From NCBI RefSeq assembly GCF_036345015.1, contig NZ_CP084098.1, positions 124,001-188,000 on the forward strand: 64,000 nt of DNA, written 5' to 3'. Every line of letters starts with the position of its first letter. The stretch's first letter is position 1. The notes beneath the pieces are model-generated. The model worked only from the letters and a program-made list of their open reading frames with translations, was not told the origin of the DNA and made no database searches. This DNA comes from Cyanobacterium sp. Dongsha4 (GTDB lineage: Bacteria > Cyanobacteriota > Cyanobacteriia > Cyanobacteriales > Cyanobacteriaceae). Both the position numbers and the translations under genes were made by a program. Below are positions 45,835-56,190 of this stretch, in pieces.

Positions 45835-46818
45835 ATGATAAGGTTTTCACAATCTCAAAATAAACTTTTAATATTTACTGTTTTACTTGGATTTACTTTG
45901 ATAGGATGTAATGGCTTGTCAGAAGTAAACCAGAGCAGTAATCCAGAAAGTGAACAAATAAATAATGCAGAGTTGAATAAGGAGGAAGGAAAAAAGAAGG
46001 TTTTAACTAGCTTCACTATCTTAGCTGACATGGCGAGAAACGTGGCTGGAGATAAATTAATTGTTGAATCAATAACCCGTGTTGGGGCTGAAATTCATGG
46101 TTATGAGCCGACTCCTAGTGATTTAGTGAAAGCCGAATCAGTAGATTTAGTTCTTTATAACGGTATGAATTTAGAACGTTGGATGGAGCAATTTTTGGGA
46201 AATGTGCAAGATGTTCCTTCTGTAATATTAACTGAAGGTGTTGAACCAATTCCGATTAGAGAAGGTGCTTATATAAATAAGCCAAATCCTCATGCTTGGA
46301 TGTCTCCCCAAAATGCTTTAATTTATGTGGAAAATATCCGTCAGGCTTTTGTGGAATTAGATCCAGAGAATGCTGATACTTATAATAATAATGCTAAGGT
46401 TTATAGCGAAAAAATCAAAGAACTCGATCGCATCTTAGAGTCTGATTTAGCGAGGATTCCTGAAGATAAGAGATATTTAGTCAGTTGTGAAGGGGCATTT
46501 TCCTATTTAGCCAGAGATTACGACTTAAAAGAGATTTATCTATGGCCTATCAATGCCGAACAACAATTCACCCCGAAACAAGTGCAATCTGTAATTGAAA
46601 AAGTTGAAGCTAATGATATTCCTACGATTTTTTGTGAAACTACTGTCAATGATGAAGGACAAAAACAAGTAGCAAAAACTACAGGGGCAAGATTTGGCGG
46701 AAATCTATATGTGGATTCTCTTTCCAGTGAAGAAGGTGCAGTGCCTACTTATCTGGACTTATTAGAATACGATATTCGCACTATTACCAATGGTTTGTTA
46801 GCAGGAGTAAATAATTAG
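45835..46818 (+). CDS. mntC: Manganese ABC transporter, substrate-binding lipoprotein
   Basis: 327 aa. A lipoprotein signal ending LIGCN is followed by a cluster A-I zinc/manganese-binding protein: LTSFTILADMARNVAGDKL, GAEIHGYEPTPSDLVKAES, NGMNLERWMEQFLGN, PHAWMSPQNALIYVENIR and IYLWPINAEQQFTPKQVQ. His in IHGYE and PHAWMSP, a Glu and an Asp should coordinate Mn2+. It closely matches the Synechocystis MntC pattern. First gene of mntCAB, supplying manganese for photosystem II. Confidence 0.96.
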   Translation: MIRFSQSQNKLLIFTVLLGFTLIGCNGLSEVNQSSNPESEQINNAELNKEEGKKKVLTSFTILADMARNVAGDKLIVESITRVGAEIHGYEPTPSDLVKAESVDLVLYNGMNLERWMEQFLGNVQDVPSVILTEGVEPIPIREGAYINKPNPHAWMSPQNALIYVENIRQAFVELDPENADTYNNNAKVYSEKIKELDRILESDLARIPEDKRYLVSCEGAFSYLARDYDLKEIYLWPINAEQQFTPKQVQSVIEKVEANDIPTIFCETTVNDEGQKQVAKTTGARFGGNLYVDSLSSEEGAVPTYLDLLEYDIRTITNGLLAGVNN

Positions 46819-46957
46819 AAGTATTTTCCTAATTGAAGAAAAAACTATGTCAACTATTAGTTAACAATACCCTTTCAAAATAAAAAATTGTCAACCAAAA
46901 CATAACGTAATTTTTCCCTAAAAACCTCATTTGTAAACTTTAAGGATAAAATCAATC

Positions 46958-47722
46958 ATGAAAACCCCAACTCAACCCTTAAATATTAATTTCGATAATC
47001 TCAGCGTTACTTACAGCAATGGAAAATTAGCCCTTTATAATGCTTCTTCTAGTGTCAAACCCGGATCAATAACAGCTTTAGTTGGTCCTAATGGTGGGGG
47101 TAAATCGACTCTATTTAAAGCGATTATGGGTTTTTTAAAACCAACAGTGGGTAAGGTTAGCATTGGTAATTTATCCGTTTCTGAAGCCCAAAAATCTCAG
47201 TTAATGGCTTATGTGCCTCAAGCAGATGAAGTGGATTGGGATTTTCCCGTCAGCGTTTTTGATGTGGTAATGATGGGGCGTTATGGTTATATGAATTTCC
47301 TACGTATTCCTAGTCAAAAAGACCGTCGATTAGTAATGGAAAGTTTAGAAAGGGTGAATTTGATTGATTTTCGTCATCGGCAAATAGGGGAATTATCAGG
47401 AGGACAAAAAAAACGAGCTTTTCTGGCAAGGGCTTTGGCACAAGAGGGGAAAGTTATTCTTTTAGATGAGCCTTTTACGGGAGTAGATGTAAAAACAGAG
47501 AAAAATATTATAGACCTTTTAATACAATTGAGAGAAGAAGGACATACAATTTTAATTTCTACCCATGATTTAGCTTCTATTGCCACATTTTGCGATCGCA
47601 CTATCCTTCTAAATCGTACCATCTTAGCAGAAGGAGTAACAGAAGAAACCTTTACCGAAGAAAATTTAACTATGACTTTTGGCGGTTTGCCCATGAATAG
47701 TGTTAAGCAAATATTTAATTAA
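46958..47722 (+). CDS. mntA: Manganese ABC transporter, ATP-binding protein
   Basis: 254 aa. Walker [10 protein letters not shown], signature [15 protein letters not shown], Walker [13 protein letters not shown] and a switch His in LISTHDL. Assigned to the Mn transporter by gene order between MntC and the permease. The intergenic gap to mntC is 139 bp. Confidence 0.94.
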   Translation: MKTPTQPLNINFDNLSVTYSNGKLALYNASSSVKPGSITALVGPNGGGKSTLFKAIMGFLKPTVGKVSIGNLSVSEAQKSQLMAYVPQADEVDWDFPVSVFDVVMMGRYGYMNFLRIPSQKDRRLVMESLERVNLIDFRHRQIGELSGGQKKRAFLARALAQEGKVILLDEPFTGVDVKTEKNIIDLLIQLREEGHTILISTHDLASIATFCDRTILLNRTILAEGVTEETFTEENLTMTFGGLPMNSVKQIFN

Positions 47723-47851
47723 GGGATTAGAGAGTTCAAAGTTAGAAATGAGGTGTCAGGTTTCAGGTTTAGGGGAGTAATGAGTAATTATCAACTATTC
47801 ACTATTGCCTCTTGCCTTGTCTTAATTACTAATTTCTAATTTCTAATTAAA

Positions 47852-48715
47852 ATGATTGTGTTTTCTAATTTAGTCTCATGGTTTCTTGAACCCTTACAAT
47901 ACAGTTTCATGGTGAAGGCGATTTGGGTAAGTGCCTTTGTAGGGATTGTTTGTGCGGTATTGTCTTGTTATATTACCCTCAAAGGATGGTCATTAATGGG
48001 GGATGCGGTTTCCCATGCCGTTGTGCCGGGAGTAGTAGTAGCCTACGCTTTAAATATTCCTTTTGCCCTTGGTGCGTTTATTTTTGGTTTTGGTGCAACG
48101 GTGGCTATTGGCTATGTGAAATCAAAAACTCGTCTTAAAGAAGATACGGTAATAGGTGTAATTTTTACAGGATTTTTTGCCCTCGGCTTAGTTTTAGTTA
48201 CCAAAATTCCCAGTAATATCGATTTATTTCATATTTTATTTGGCAATGTTTTGGGTATCTCTCCTGAAGACATTATTCAAACTCTAATTGCAGGTAGTAT
48301 CACTTTAGTTGTCATTCTTATACGCCGTAAAGATTTACTACTTTTTTGTTTTGATCCTAATCATGCTAAGGCTATCGGCTTAAATACCAAAACTATCTAC
48401 TATACATTACTATCTCTTTTAGCTTTGACTATTGTAACGGCTTTACAAACGGCGGGAATTATTATGGTAGTGGCGATGTTAGTTACCCCCGGTGCGATCG
48501 CATATTTACTTACAGATCGTTTTGATCAAATGTTAATCTTATCAATAGTTAGTAGTGTTCTATCTTGTGTTTTAGGCACTTATTTAAGTTATCATTTTGA
48601 TGTTTCTACGGGGGGAAGTATTGTCGTTTTAATGACTGTGATTTTCATTTTAGCGATGATTTTTGCTCCTAAATATGGCATTATCAGTCAAAATACCAAA
48701 ATATCTTCTACTTAA
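47852..48715 (+). CDS. mntB: Manganese ABC transporter, permease
   Basis: 287 aa. About eight membrane helices, with the ABC-3 family features CYITLKGWSLMGDAVSHAVVP, GVIFTGFFALGLVLV and TAGIIMVVAMLVTPGAIAYL. The long linker from mntA (129 bp) contains CTTGCCTTG/TTTCAGGTTT-type dispersed repeat. Completes mntCAB. Confidence 0.94.
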   Translation: MIVFSNLVSWFLEPLQYSFMVKAIWVSAFVGIVCAVLSCYITLKGWSLMGDAVSHAVVPGVVVAYALNIPFALGAFIFGFGATVAIGYVKSKTRLKEDTVIGVIFTGFFALGLVLVTKIPSNIDLFHILFGNVLGISPEDIIQTLIAGSITLVVILIRRKDLLLFCFDPNHAKAIGLNTKTIYYTLLSLLALTIVTALQTAGIIMVVAMLVTPGAIAYLLTDRFDQMLILSIVSSVLSCVLGTYLSYHFDVSTGGSIVVLMTVIFILAMIFAPKYGIISQNTKISST

Positions 48716-48855
48716 CTTGTTTGCTTATGCTTCCAATAACAAAATAATCTATCTTCTGAGTTAAAAATAACGGATATTATCGCACTGAGGTCAAGAATAG
48801 AGTTTTTTTTTGATAAAATTTTCTTACACCAGTTATTGATTACTGCTATACGATA

Positions 48856-49026
48856 ATGACAACTCATTTTATTAGTACGGAAATAGCCTTACCGACGAAT
48901 CCTCTTATCCTTAAACAGAAAATTGAACAAACATTAAATCAACAGGGTAAACCTTTAAGATGGGCAATTACCTCAGTGAATGAAATAGAAAAAAAAGTTA
49001 AAGTAGAAGCAATAATAACCAAATAA
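48856..49026 (+). CDS. 56-aa small protein translated just before the DUF3326 gene
   Basis: ATG at 48856 to TAA at 49024-49026. The peptide starts MTTHFISTEIALPTNPLILK and continues KIEQTLNQQGKPLRWAITSV, a compact alpha/beta-looking sequence. The next gene's GTG start follows with no spacer at all, so translation is probably coupled. I recognise no named family, although the pattern looks like a real conserved protein. Confidence 0.65.
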   Translation: MTTHFISTEIALPTNPLILKQKIEQTLNQQGKPLRWAITSVNEIEKKVKVEAIITK

Positions 49027-50076
49027 GTGACAAACAATAAACCTTACTCCACAGTTTTAATTATTCCCACAGGAATCGGTGCTGATATAGGCGGTTATGC
49101 AGGAGATGCACTACCCATAGCTAGAGCCATAGCACAAGGATGCGATCGCCTCATTACCCACCCTAATGTTATGAATGGGGCAAATTTATATTGGTCAACA
49201 GATAACATCTATTATGTAGAAGGATACGCCCTCGACCAATTTGCCAGTGCCAAATGGGGATTGCAACCAGTCAGACAAAATAATATCGGTATCATTTTCG
49301 ATCAAAGTATTGAAACAGAATTACTCTACCGACATATACAAACTATTGATGCTGTTAGGGCAACTTTAGGAATAGAAATCAACGAATATATTATTACCGA
49401 TGAACCATTAGGAGTAGAGTTAAGAATTGCCGATAGTGGAGCAAGTTGGGGTACAATCAAAAACCCAGATAGTTTATTAAGAGCAGGAGAAAAACTGATT
49501 AAAGAAAAGAAAGTTAATGCTCTTGCCGTTGTTGCTCGGTTTCCTGATGATAATGATAATCAAGCCCTACAAAACTATCGTTATGGAGAAGGTGTTGACG
49601 CTTTAGCAGGAGCGGAGGCAGTGATTTCTCACTTATTAGTAAGAGAGTTTCAAATCCCTAGCGCTCACGCCCCTGCTTTATCCCCTTTACCCTTAGATAT
49701 TAATATATCACCAAAAGCGGCCGCTGAGGAATTAGGTTTTACATTTCTTCCTTGTGTGTTAGTTGGTTTAAGTCGAGCACCTCAATATACCTTAATGAAA
49801 GATAACTATAGTTTTTGGGCAGAGGATGTGGATTGTTTAATTATTCCTGCAAATGCCTGTGGTGGAAGTGCAACCCTAAGTTTTAGCGGTTTAAATACTT
49901 TAATCATTGCCGTAAAAGAAAATAACACTGTTTTAGATGTCACCCCAGAAAAATTAGGCTTAAATGTTGTCACCGTTAACTCTTATTTAGAAGCAATTGG
50001 AGTAATGGTTGCCCATCGTGGTGGCATTAGTTTACAAGCGTTAAAACCGAAAATAAATTCTATTTTTACTTTCTAG
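49027..50076 (+). CDS. DUF3326 protein
   Basis: 349 aa with GTG start at 49027, immediately after the preceding stop. LIIPTGIGADIGGYAGDALP, THPNVMNGANLYW, YGEGVDALAGAEAVISHLLV and LIIPANACGGSATLSFSG match DUF3326, a cyanobacterial/plant family of unknown function. Cytoplasmic; the glycine-rich loops suggest nucleotide or sugar-phosphate binding, but this is inference. Confidence 0.88.
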   Translation: MTNNKPYSTVLIIPTGIGADIGGYAGDALPIARAIAQGCDRLITHPNVMNGANLYWSTDNIYYVEGYALDQFASAKWGLQPVRQNNIGIIFDQSIETELLYRHIQTIDAVRATLGIEINEYIITDEPLGVELRIADSGASWGTIKNPDSLLRAGEKLIKEKKVNALAVVARFPDDNDNQALQNYRYGEGVDALAGAEAVISHLLVREFQIPSAHAPALSPLPLDINISPKAAAEELGFTFLPCVLVGLSRAPQYTLMKDNYSFWAEDVDCLIIPANACGGSATLSFSGLNTLIIAVKENNTVLDVTPEKLGLNVVTVNSYLEAIGVMVAHRGGISLQALKPKINSIFTF

Positions 50077-50181
50077 CTTATATGGCAATCCTAATCTTAA
50101 CCTCAGTTTCAAACTAGAATTTTAGGTAAAAGTCGGCAACAAGCAAAGTTAAAAAAGCAAGAGACAAGCCCCTTGTGTCTC

Positions 50182-50385
50182 CAGGGCTGTTTCATTCTAA
50201 AATTTTCTGGTTAAGGCAGGGAATGGGGAATAGGCACTCTTGCAATAGTTTTTAATGGTTTATGGTTATAAATTGATAATCTCAACATTTTTAACTACTT
50301 CTTAGTCCTCAAAGCTCTAAAACGCTATATTCTTTTACTGGCAATAGTTTTAGCGTTTTTGTATTTCTACTTTGAAACAGCCCTG
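50182..50385. mobile_element. 204-bp MITE, copy 2
   Basis: Same element as 22274-22477: same length, TIRs CAGGGCTGTTTCA / TGAAACAGCCCTG, and only about four substitutions. Flanks are CCTTGTGTCTC (50171-50181) and CCCTGTGTCTC (50386-50396), an 11-bp duplication with one mismatch. Confidence 0.88.
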
Positions 50386-50421
50386 CCCTGTGTCTCGCCT
50401 TTTAAGGGAAGAAGAGCAAAA

Positions 50422-50445
50422 GTGTTTAATTAACACGCTTCCCTA
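50422..50445 (+). repeat. GTGTTTAATTAACACGCTTCCCTA dispersed repeat, copy 1
   Basis: The core GTG(T)TTAATTAACAC is palindromic and is followed by GCTTCCCTA. Other copies are at 54733-54756 (inverted) and 58581-58603. Confidence 0.75.
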
Positions 50446-50538
50446 ACACCCTAAGCCCGTATTTCTCCTCAATACCTTAATACCCTAATACCCCAACTAA
50501 TGACTTCTACCTATTATTAATTATTTCTGTCTCTCTCT

Positions 50539-51696
50539 TCATATTTTACTAATAGGAAAACGAGGCTGAGGATTAAAAAATAAAGCCCTAACAACAGCTT
50601 TTCTCAAATCAGATGTTTCAGTTGCTTTTTCTATCCAAAGAGTTTCATAATAAAAAAATGAGATACCTAATCTATGTCTTCTTGCTTGTCTAACTTTATC
50701 TTCAATAAGAGTTATCGGTGTTGGATTGTTTCTTAATCCCGTTAGAATTGCAACTCCAGTTGGTATTTTTTTACGAGCATTTTGCACTTCAGGTAAATTT
50801 AACTCTCGAACAAAACTTTTCAAATCGGGGCGATAAACTTGAATAATTAATTCATCGACAATACCTAAATCAACCCATCTTTTCCAATCCTGTAAAAAGA
50901 GATTATAAGCAGTAGAGTAAGGATTAGGAGCAACAGAAAAAATAAAATTGCGATTTCTTTGTTTAAGAAGAGTATTTAATCTCACCATGAAATCAGTAAT
51001 CTTATCAGCACGCCATTTTACCCATTCTCTATCTTGAGGATTAGCGGGAGGATTTTTTTTCGTTTCTTGTTTATAAAGATTTACAGTGTAAGGATCATAG
51101 CCGAAGTCTCTTGGTAGTGCCATGTGATCATCAAATTGAATACCATCTACTCGATAGCGAGTGCAAATTTCAAGAATTAAATCAGTGATAAATTGTTGCA
51201 CTTGAGGATGAAAAGGATTTAGCCAGACAACCTGCCCTGCCGCACTATCCCCCATCTTACTACCATCTCGCCTATTGGTTAGCCATCGGGGATGCTTGGT
51301 TGCTAACTCAGAAGAGGGAGGAGTCATAAAACCAAATTCAAACCAAGGTACAACCAAAAGTCGGTTAAGATGACCTTGATAGGTAATTTCGGCAATTATA
51401 TCTTGGTTATTACCTGCTTTAATGATAGGTATTCCCACTCTTTTAGCCACAGCACTATCATAAGAAACATAACCAGAATTCCAGACAACAGGGTAAATAG
51501 TATTAAAGTTAAGTTGAGCTAATTCTTGAATGCTTGATTCTAATTTAGGAGTATCTAACCATATGTCGCTATCATTTTTTGTAATCCAGACTCCTCTAAT
51601 TTCCGAAGGGGATGTTTGACCCCATATTTTTGAAGGTTGGGGCAGTGTGATGACCATTAGTAGGGAGATAATAAACAAAATTACTATTTTTTTCAT
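50539..51696 (-). CDS. GHL10 family glycoside-hydrolase-like protein (short form)
   Basis: 385 aa. A signal peptide (IVILFIISLLMVITLPQPSK) leads into a GHL10/DUF187 TIM barrel: SEIRGVWITKNDSDIWLD, NTIYPVVWNSGYVSYDSAV, VDGIQFDDHMALPRDFGYD, IFSVAPNPYSTAYN and VDELIIQVYRPD. The VDGIQFDDH strand probably carries catalytic acids. Exported; substrate unknown. It is shorter than the 645-aa paralog at 26389-28326 and lacks its N- and C-terminal helical regions. Confidence 0.88.
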   Translation of the reverse strand: MKKIVILFIISLLMVITLPQPSKIWGQTSPSEIRGVWITKNDSDIWLDTPKLESSIQELAQLNFNTIYPVVWNSGYVSYDSAVAKRVGIPIIKAGNNQDIIAEITYQGHLNRLLVVPWFEFGFMTPPSSELATKHPRWLTNRRDGSKMGDSAAGQVVWLNPFHPQVQQFITDLILEICTRYRVDGIQFDDHMALPRDFGYDPYTVNLYKQETKKNPPANPQDREWVKWRADKITDFMVRLNTLLKQRNRNFIFSVAPNPYSTAYNLFLQDWKRWVDLGIVDELIIQVYRPDLKSFVRELNLPEVQNARKKIPTGVAILTGLRNNPTPITLIEDKVRQARRHRLGISFFYYETLWIEKATETSDLRKAVVRALFFNPQPRFPISKI

Positions 51697-52183
51697 TCTT
51701 CAACTATCATTAAATTTTATAGGTCGTTTTATTGTTGTCTAAAAAGCGTGGTTACTTGTTTTTGATATTTTTTTTCATTTCAAATAATTTTCACTTTCAC
51801 CATAATATCAGATGAAAAATTTTCTTATGATTTTCGCAGGTGGATTATATCGAAATAGCTTCAGTTTGATATAAGAATATCTGATTTAGACAGGTATCAA
51901 ATATTCAGATGGCATATTTTCTCAACATTTATTAGTGAGTTAAAGAATTAAAAATCAACAAATTCCCACAAATTTGATATTGTTGCTAAATCAATGAGGG
52001 CAATAAGAGTTATTTTGTCGAGGTAACAATTATTTTTCTCATTTTCTAAAATGGCTGTTTTTTGCTTTTTTCAAAGTGTTAATACAGATTACCGAACAAT
52101 TGAATGTACCCTCAGACACAGACTAACCCTAATCCTATGTTAAAATCAGCTATAAACATGGCATAGGGTGAGTAAAGACAATT
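51697..52183. other. Divergent intergenic region before clpC
   Basis: 487 bp, AT-rich. The TATAAGAATATCTGATTTAG segment (51870-51889) is shared with 45567-45586. It should contain the clpC promoter; no HrcA/CIRCE-like or CtsR-like palindrome was seen, and no coding capacity. Confidence 0.45.
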
Positions 52184-54652
52184 ATGTTTGAACGCTTCAC
52201 AGAAAAAGCGATAAAAGTGATTATGTTAGCCCAAGAAGAAGCTCGTCGCTTGGGTCATAACTTTGTTGGCACTGAGCAAATACTGCTCGGTTTGATAGGA
52301 GAAGGCACTGGAGTAGCGGCAAAGGTGCTCAAATCTATGGGAGTCAATCTCAAGGATGCTCGGATTGAAGTAGAAAAAATTATTGGGCGTGGTTCTGGTT
52401 TTGTGGCGGTAGAAATTCCATTCACTCCTAGAGCGAAAAGAGTCCTAGAATTATCTTTAGAAGAGGCTCGTCAATTAGGCCATAATTATATCGGTACAGA
52501 ACATTTGCTTCTCGGTTTAATTCGTGAAGGAGAAGGAGTTGCCGCTAGAGTTTTAGAAAATCTGGGAGTGGACTTAGGCAAGGTTCGCACTCAAGTAATT
52601 CGGATGTTAGGTGAGACAGAAACCACTGCAGTAGGTGTGGGTGGTGGTAGTCGCTCTAATAAAACTCCTACTTTAGATGAATTTGGTTCTAATTTGACGG
52701 TTTTGGCGGTGGATGGAAAATTAGATCCTGTGGTTGGTCGTCAAAAAGAGATTGAACGGGTTATTCAAATTCTCGGTCGTCGCACCAAAAATAATCCTGT
52801 GTTAATTGGTGAACCGGGGGTTGGTAAAACTGCGATCGCAGAAGGTTTAGCTCAACGTATAGCGAATAAAGATGTTCCTGATTTATTGGAAGAAAAAAGA
52901 GTTGTCACCCTTGATATTGGCTTATTGGTAGCTGGTACTAAATATCGTGGTGAGTTTGAAGAAAGACTCAAAAAAATTATGGATGAAATTCGTCAAGCAG
53001 GAAATGTTATTCTTGTAATTGATGAGGTTCATACTTTAATTGGTGCTGGGGCGGCAGAAGGTGCGATCGATGCGGCAAATATCCTCAAACCTGCTTTAGC
53101 TAGAGGTGAATTACAGTGTATCGGTGCGACAACTCTTGATGAATACCGTAAGCACATTGAAAGAGATGCGGCTTTAGCAAGACGTTTTCAGCCCGTCATG
53201 GTGGGTGAACCTAGCGTAGAAGAAACCATCGAAATTTTATTCGGGTTACGTGAAAAATATGAGCAACATCACAAGCTCAAAATTGCTGATGAGGCTTTGG
53301 CGGCGGCGGCTAAATTGTCTGATCGTTATATCAGCGATCGCTATTTACCTGATAAAGCCATTGACCTTATTGACGAAGCAGGTTCAAGGGTACGCCTTTT
53401 AAATTCTCAACTTCCTCCCGAAGCTAAAGAGTTAGACCAAGAATTAAGACAAGTTCTGAAAGAAAAAGATGAAGCGGTGAGATCCCAAGATTTCGATAAA
53501 GCAGGAGAATTGCGCGATCGAGAAATGGAAATTAAAGCCGAAATCAGATCTTTAGCAGATCAGAAGAAAAAAAGTGCCGATATTAACGATAATCCCATTG
53601 TCGATGAAGAAGAAATAGCTCATATCGTTGCTTCTTGGACTGGTGTACCTGTGCAAAAATTAACCGAATCTGAAGCTGATAAACTCTTACACATGGAAGA
53701 AACCCTCCATCAAAGAATTATCGGTCAGGAAGACGCTGTAAAAGCTATTTCTCGTGCTATTCGTCGAGCTAGAGTTGGCTTGAAAAATCCTAACCGTCCG
53801 ATCGCATCTTTCATCTTTTCTGGCCCCACTGGTGTAGGTAAAACCGAACTTACCAAAGCCCTTGCAACCTATTTCTTCGGCTCGGAAGATGCAATGATTC
53901 GCTTAGATATGTCAGAATTCATGGAACGCCATACTGTTTCTAAATTAATTGGCTCTCCTCCCGGATATGTAGGTTACAACGAAGGAGGACAGTTAACAGA
54001 AGCCGTTCGTCGTCGCCCTTATACTGTAGTGCTTTTCGATGAAATTGAAAAAGCCCATCCTGATGTATTTAACCTATTGTTGCAAATTTTAGAAGATGGA
54101 CGCTTAACTGATTCTAAAGGTCGTACCGTTGACTTTAAAAACACTCTCTTAATCATGACCTCTAACATCGGTTCAAAAGTCATTGAAAAAGGTGGCGGTG
54201 GTTTAGGATTTGAATTGGAAGAAGACCAAAATGAATCTCAATACAATCGCATTCGTTCTCTAGTTAACGAAGAATTGAAAAACTACTTCCGTCCTGAGTT
54301 TCTCAACCGTTTAGATGAAATTATCGTCTTCCGTCAACTCAATAAAGAAGAAGTGAAAGAAATTTCGGAAATCTTGTTAAAAGAAGTCTTTGCCCGTTTA
54401 ACTGAGCAGGAAATAACTTTGCAAGTAACCGATAAATTCAAAGAACGTTTAATAGAAGAAGGATTCAACCCTGCTTATGGAGCTAGACCTTTACGTCGTG
54501 CTATAATGAGACTACTTGAAGATATTTTAGCCGAAGAAATTTTATCTAAACGTCTTCAGGAAGGTGATTCCGCCATTGTGGACATTGGCGAAGATGGAAA
54601 AGTCATCATCAATGCCCAAAGAGAAAATCCTTTATTAGCAAAAGCTAACTAA
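52184..54652 (+). CDS. clpC: ClpC ATP-dependent Clp protease ATPase subunit
   Basis: 822 aa. An N-terminal Clp repeat domain ([20 protein letters not shown]; two repeats to ~150) is followed by a first AAA+ module with Walker A GEPGVGKT and LVIDEVH-type Walker B, then a UVR/M domain ([19 protein letters not shown]). The second AAA+ module has Walker [15 protein letters not shown] and the sensor [12 protein letters not shown]100 chaperone unfolding substrates for ClpP; essential in cyanobacteria. A palindromic repeat follows rather than a classic terminator. Confidence 0.98.
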   Translation: MFERFTEKAIKVIMLAQEEARRLGHNFVGTEQILLGLIGEGTGVAAKVLKSMGVNLKDARIEVEKIIGRGSGFVAVEIPFTPRAKRVLELSLEEARQLGHNYIGTEHLLLGLIREGEGVAARVLENLGVDLGKVRTQVIRMLGETETTAVGVGGGSRSNKTPTLDEFGSNLTVLAVDGKLDPVVGRQKEIERVIQILGRRTKNNPVLIGEPGVGKTAIAEGLAQRIANKDVPDLLEEKRVVTLDIGLLVAGTKYRGEFEERLKKIMDEIRQAGNVILVIDEVHTLIGAGAAEGAIDAANILKPALARGELQCIGATTLDEYRKHIERDAALARRFQPVMVGEPSVEETIEILFGLREKYEQHHKLKIADEALAAAAKLSDRYISDRYLPDKAIDLIDEAGSRVRLLNSQLPPEAKELDQELRQVLKEKDEAVRSQDFDKAGELRDREMEIKAEIRSLADQKKKSADINDNPIVDEEEIAHIVASWTGVPVQKLTESEADKLLHMEETLHQRIIGQEDAVKAISRAIRRARVGLKNPNRPIASFIFSGPTGVGKTELTKALATYFFGSEDAMIRLDMSEFMERHTVSKLIGSPPGYVGYNEGGQLTEAVRRRPYTVVLFDEIEKAHPDVFNLLLQILEDGRLTDSKGRTVDFKNTLLIMTSNIGSKVIEKGGGGLGFELEEDQNESQYNRIRSLVNEELKNYFRPEFLNRLDEIIVFRQLNKEEVKEISEILLKEVFARLTEQEITLQVTDKFKERLIEEGFNPAYGARPLRRAIMRLLEDILAEEILSKRLQEGDSAIVDIGEDGKVIINAQRENPLLAKAN

Positions 54653-54687
54653 ATTTGGGTTTGGATAGAACGCCCATGCACATCTTA

Positions 54688-54711
54688 ACTCCTTTCAGTC
54701 GTGAACGGAGT
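54688..54711. repeat. 24-bp palindromic repeat, second copy (inverted relative to 17551-17574)
   Basis: ACTCCTTTCA, four bases, TGAACGGAGT. Located 36 bp after the clpC stop; a hairpin here could protect the 3' end. Confidence 0.75.
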
Positions 54712-54732
54712 TGGGAAATAAGTTTCAAGTCC

Positions 54733-54756
54733 TAGGGAAGCGTGTTAATTAAACAC
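54733..54756 (-). repeat. GTGTTTAATTAACAC dispersed repeat, copy 2 (inverted)
   Basis: TAGGGAAGCGTGTTAATTAAACAC is the reverse complement of 50422-50445. It is followed by TTTTGCCTTTTGCCC and CCTAAATAAGGGGG-type repeats to about 54835. Confidence 0.75.
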
Positions 54757-54852
54757 TTTTGCCTTTTGCCCTTCCCCCTAAATAAGGGGGATAAATGGGG
54801 GTTTCCTTTTTGCCTCTTGCCCCTTGCCCTTCACTTCTAGCTCATCAGAGAC

Positions 54853-55758
54853 TCAAAATTGGATGCGATCGCGGTTATTCCCCGATTCTACGTTTTTTTC
54901 AATAAATTCGATAATTTTATCAGCAATGTCAATATTAGTTGCCTTTTCTATTCCTTCTAAACCGGGAGAAGAGTTAACTTCCATCACCACAGGACCGTGA
55001 TTAGAACGTAGCAAGTCAACCCCCGCAATCCTTAATCCCATTGCCTTAGCTGAACGAATAGCGGTGCTTCTTTCTTCGGGAGTGAGTTTAATTTTCTCTG
55101 CCTTGCCTCCTCGATGAAGATTCGATCGAAATTCCCCTTCCGCCCCTTGTCTCTTCATGGCCGCTACCACCTTATTACCCACCACAAAACAACGAATATC
55201 TGCTCCTCCTGCTTCTCTGATAAATTCCTGTACCAATATATTCGCATTCAAACCCCTAAAAGCCTGAATTACTGACTTTGCCGCTTGATAAGTCTCGGCT
55301 AATACCACTCCAATCCCCTGAGTGCCTTCCAATAGCTTAATCACTAACGGAGCACCGCCCACAGTCTCGATTAAGCCATCAATATCTTCCGTATCATGGG
55401 CAAACCCCGTCACAGGTAAACCAATGCCTTCCCTAGCTAAAATCTGTACACACCTTAACTTATCGCGCGATCGAGATATAGCCTGAGATTCATTAGCACT
55501 AAATACCCCCATTACCTCAAACTGACGCACCACAGCACAACCATAGAAAGTACGAGAAGCTCCGATGCGTGGTATGATTGCATCAAAATTTTCTAACTCC
55601 TTGCCACCGTAAACTACCGAGGGTTTATGGGAGGTAATGTTCATATAGCATCTCAGATAGTTAACGACCTTTACTTCATGTCCCCTTTTTTCTCCTGCAT
55701 CTCTTAATCTTCTGGTGGAATAAAGGCTACTATCTTGAGATAAAATAGCGATTTTCAT
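54853..55758 (-). CDS. rimK: RimK-type ATP-grasp glutamate ligase
   Basis: 301 aa, full length. ATP-grasp signature segments: [40 protein letters not shown] and [20 protein letters not shown]. RimK adds glutamates to the C-terminus of ribosomal protein S6 in E. coli (family knowledge). It is convergent with clpC, with about 200 bp of repeat-rich spacer between. Confidence 0.9.
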   Translation of the reverse strand: MKIAILSQDSSLYSTRRLRDAGEKRGHEVKVVNYLRCYMNITSHKPSVVYGGKELENFDAIIPRIGASRTFYGCAVVRQFEVMGVFSANESQAISRSRDKLRCVQILAREGIGLPVTGFAHDTEDIDGLIETVGGAPLVIKLLEGTQGIGVVLAETYQAAKSVIQAFRGLNANILVQEFIREAGGADIRCFVVGNKVVAAMKRQGAEGEFRSNLHRGGKAEKIKLTPEERSTAIRSAKAMGLRIAGVDLLRSNHGPVVMEVNSSPGLEGIEKATNIDIADKIIEFIEKNVESGNNRDRIQF

Positions 55759-56190
55759 GGAATCTTCTCAAATTAATTTTTCATCTTCCTTATTGTACAT
55801 TTACAATTGATTTAAAGAAATTGTGAAAATCTCGTTAGTAAGTGCTATAATGTGTTAACATAATCAAAGGCAATAATATTCTATTCACCGTTGCCAAGTA
55901 TTTTAATTAGGTCTAACAATTAACTTATGAATCCTGTCATAAATTGCTTAATTATTTATGTGTATTGAATCGTCAAAATTACTAAGCTATTTCAGGAATG
56001 GTAAATAATGTGTCTAAGGATAGATAAAATGTAATGGTTGCAATAAAATCCTCGCAATCATCACTCTTTTCTTTATATTTAGGTTGGTATGTATAAATTT
56101 TCAATTCATACTCATCTCTGACTAGACATAATAACCAAGTAAGCGTAATTGTTAGCATCAATTGTCATTATTAGAAAATTTAAGAAATAT
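55759..56190. other. Intergenic leader of the DUF4327 gene
   Basis: 432 bp without a gene. A promoter-like pair TTGTGA (55821-55826) and TATAAT (55846-55851, 19-bp spacing) points right, which would give a long 5' leader of about 330 bases for the 56191 gene. No conserved RNA fold recognised. Confidence 0.4.

Noticed and set aside
47374-47694. Minus-strand reading frame opposite mntA
   Set aside because: Lies entirely inside a well-supported ATPase gene on the other strand.
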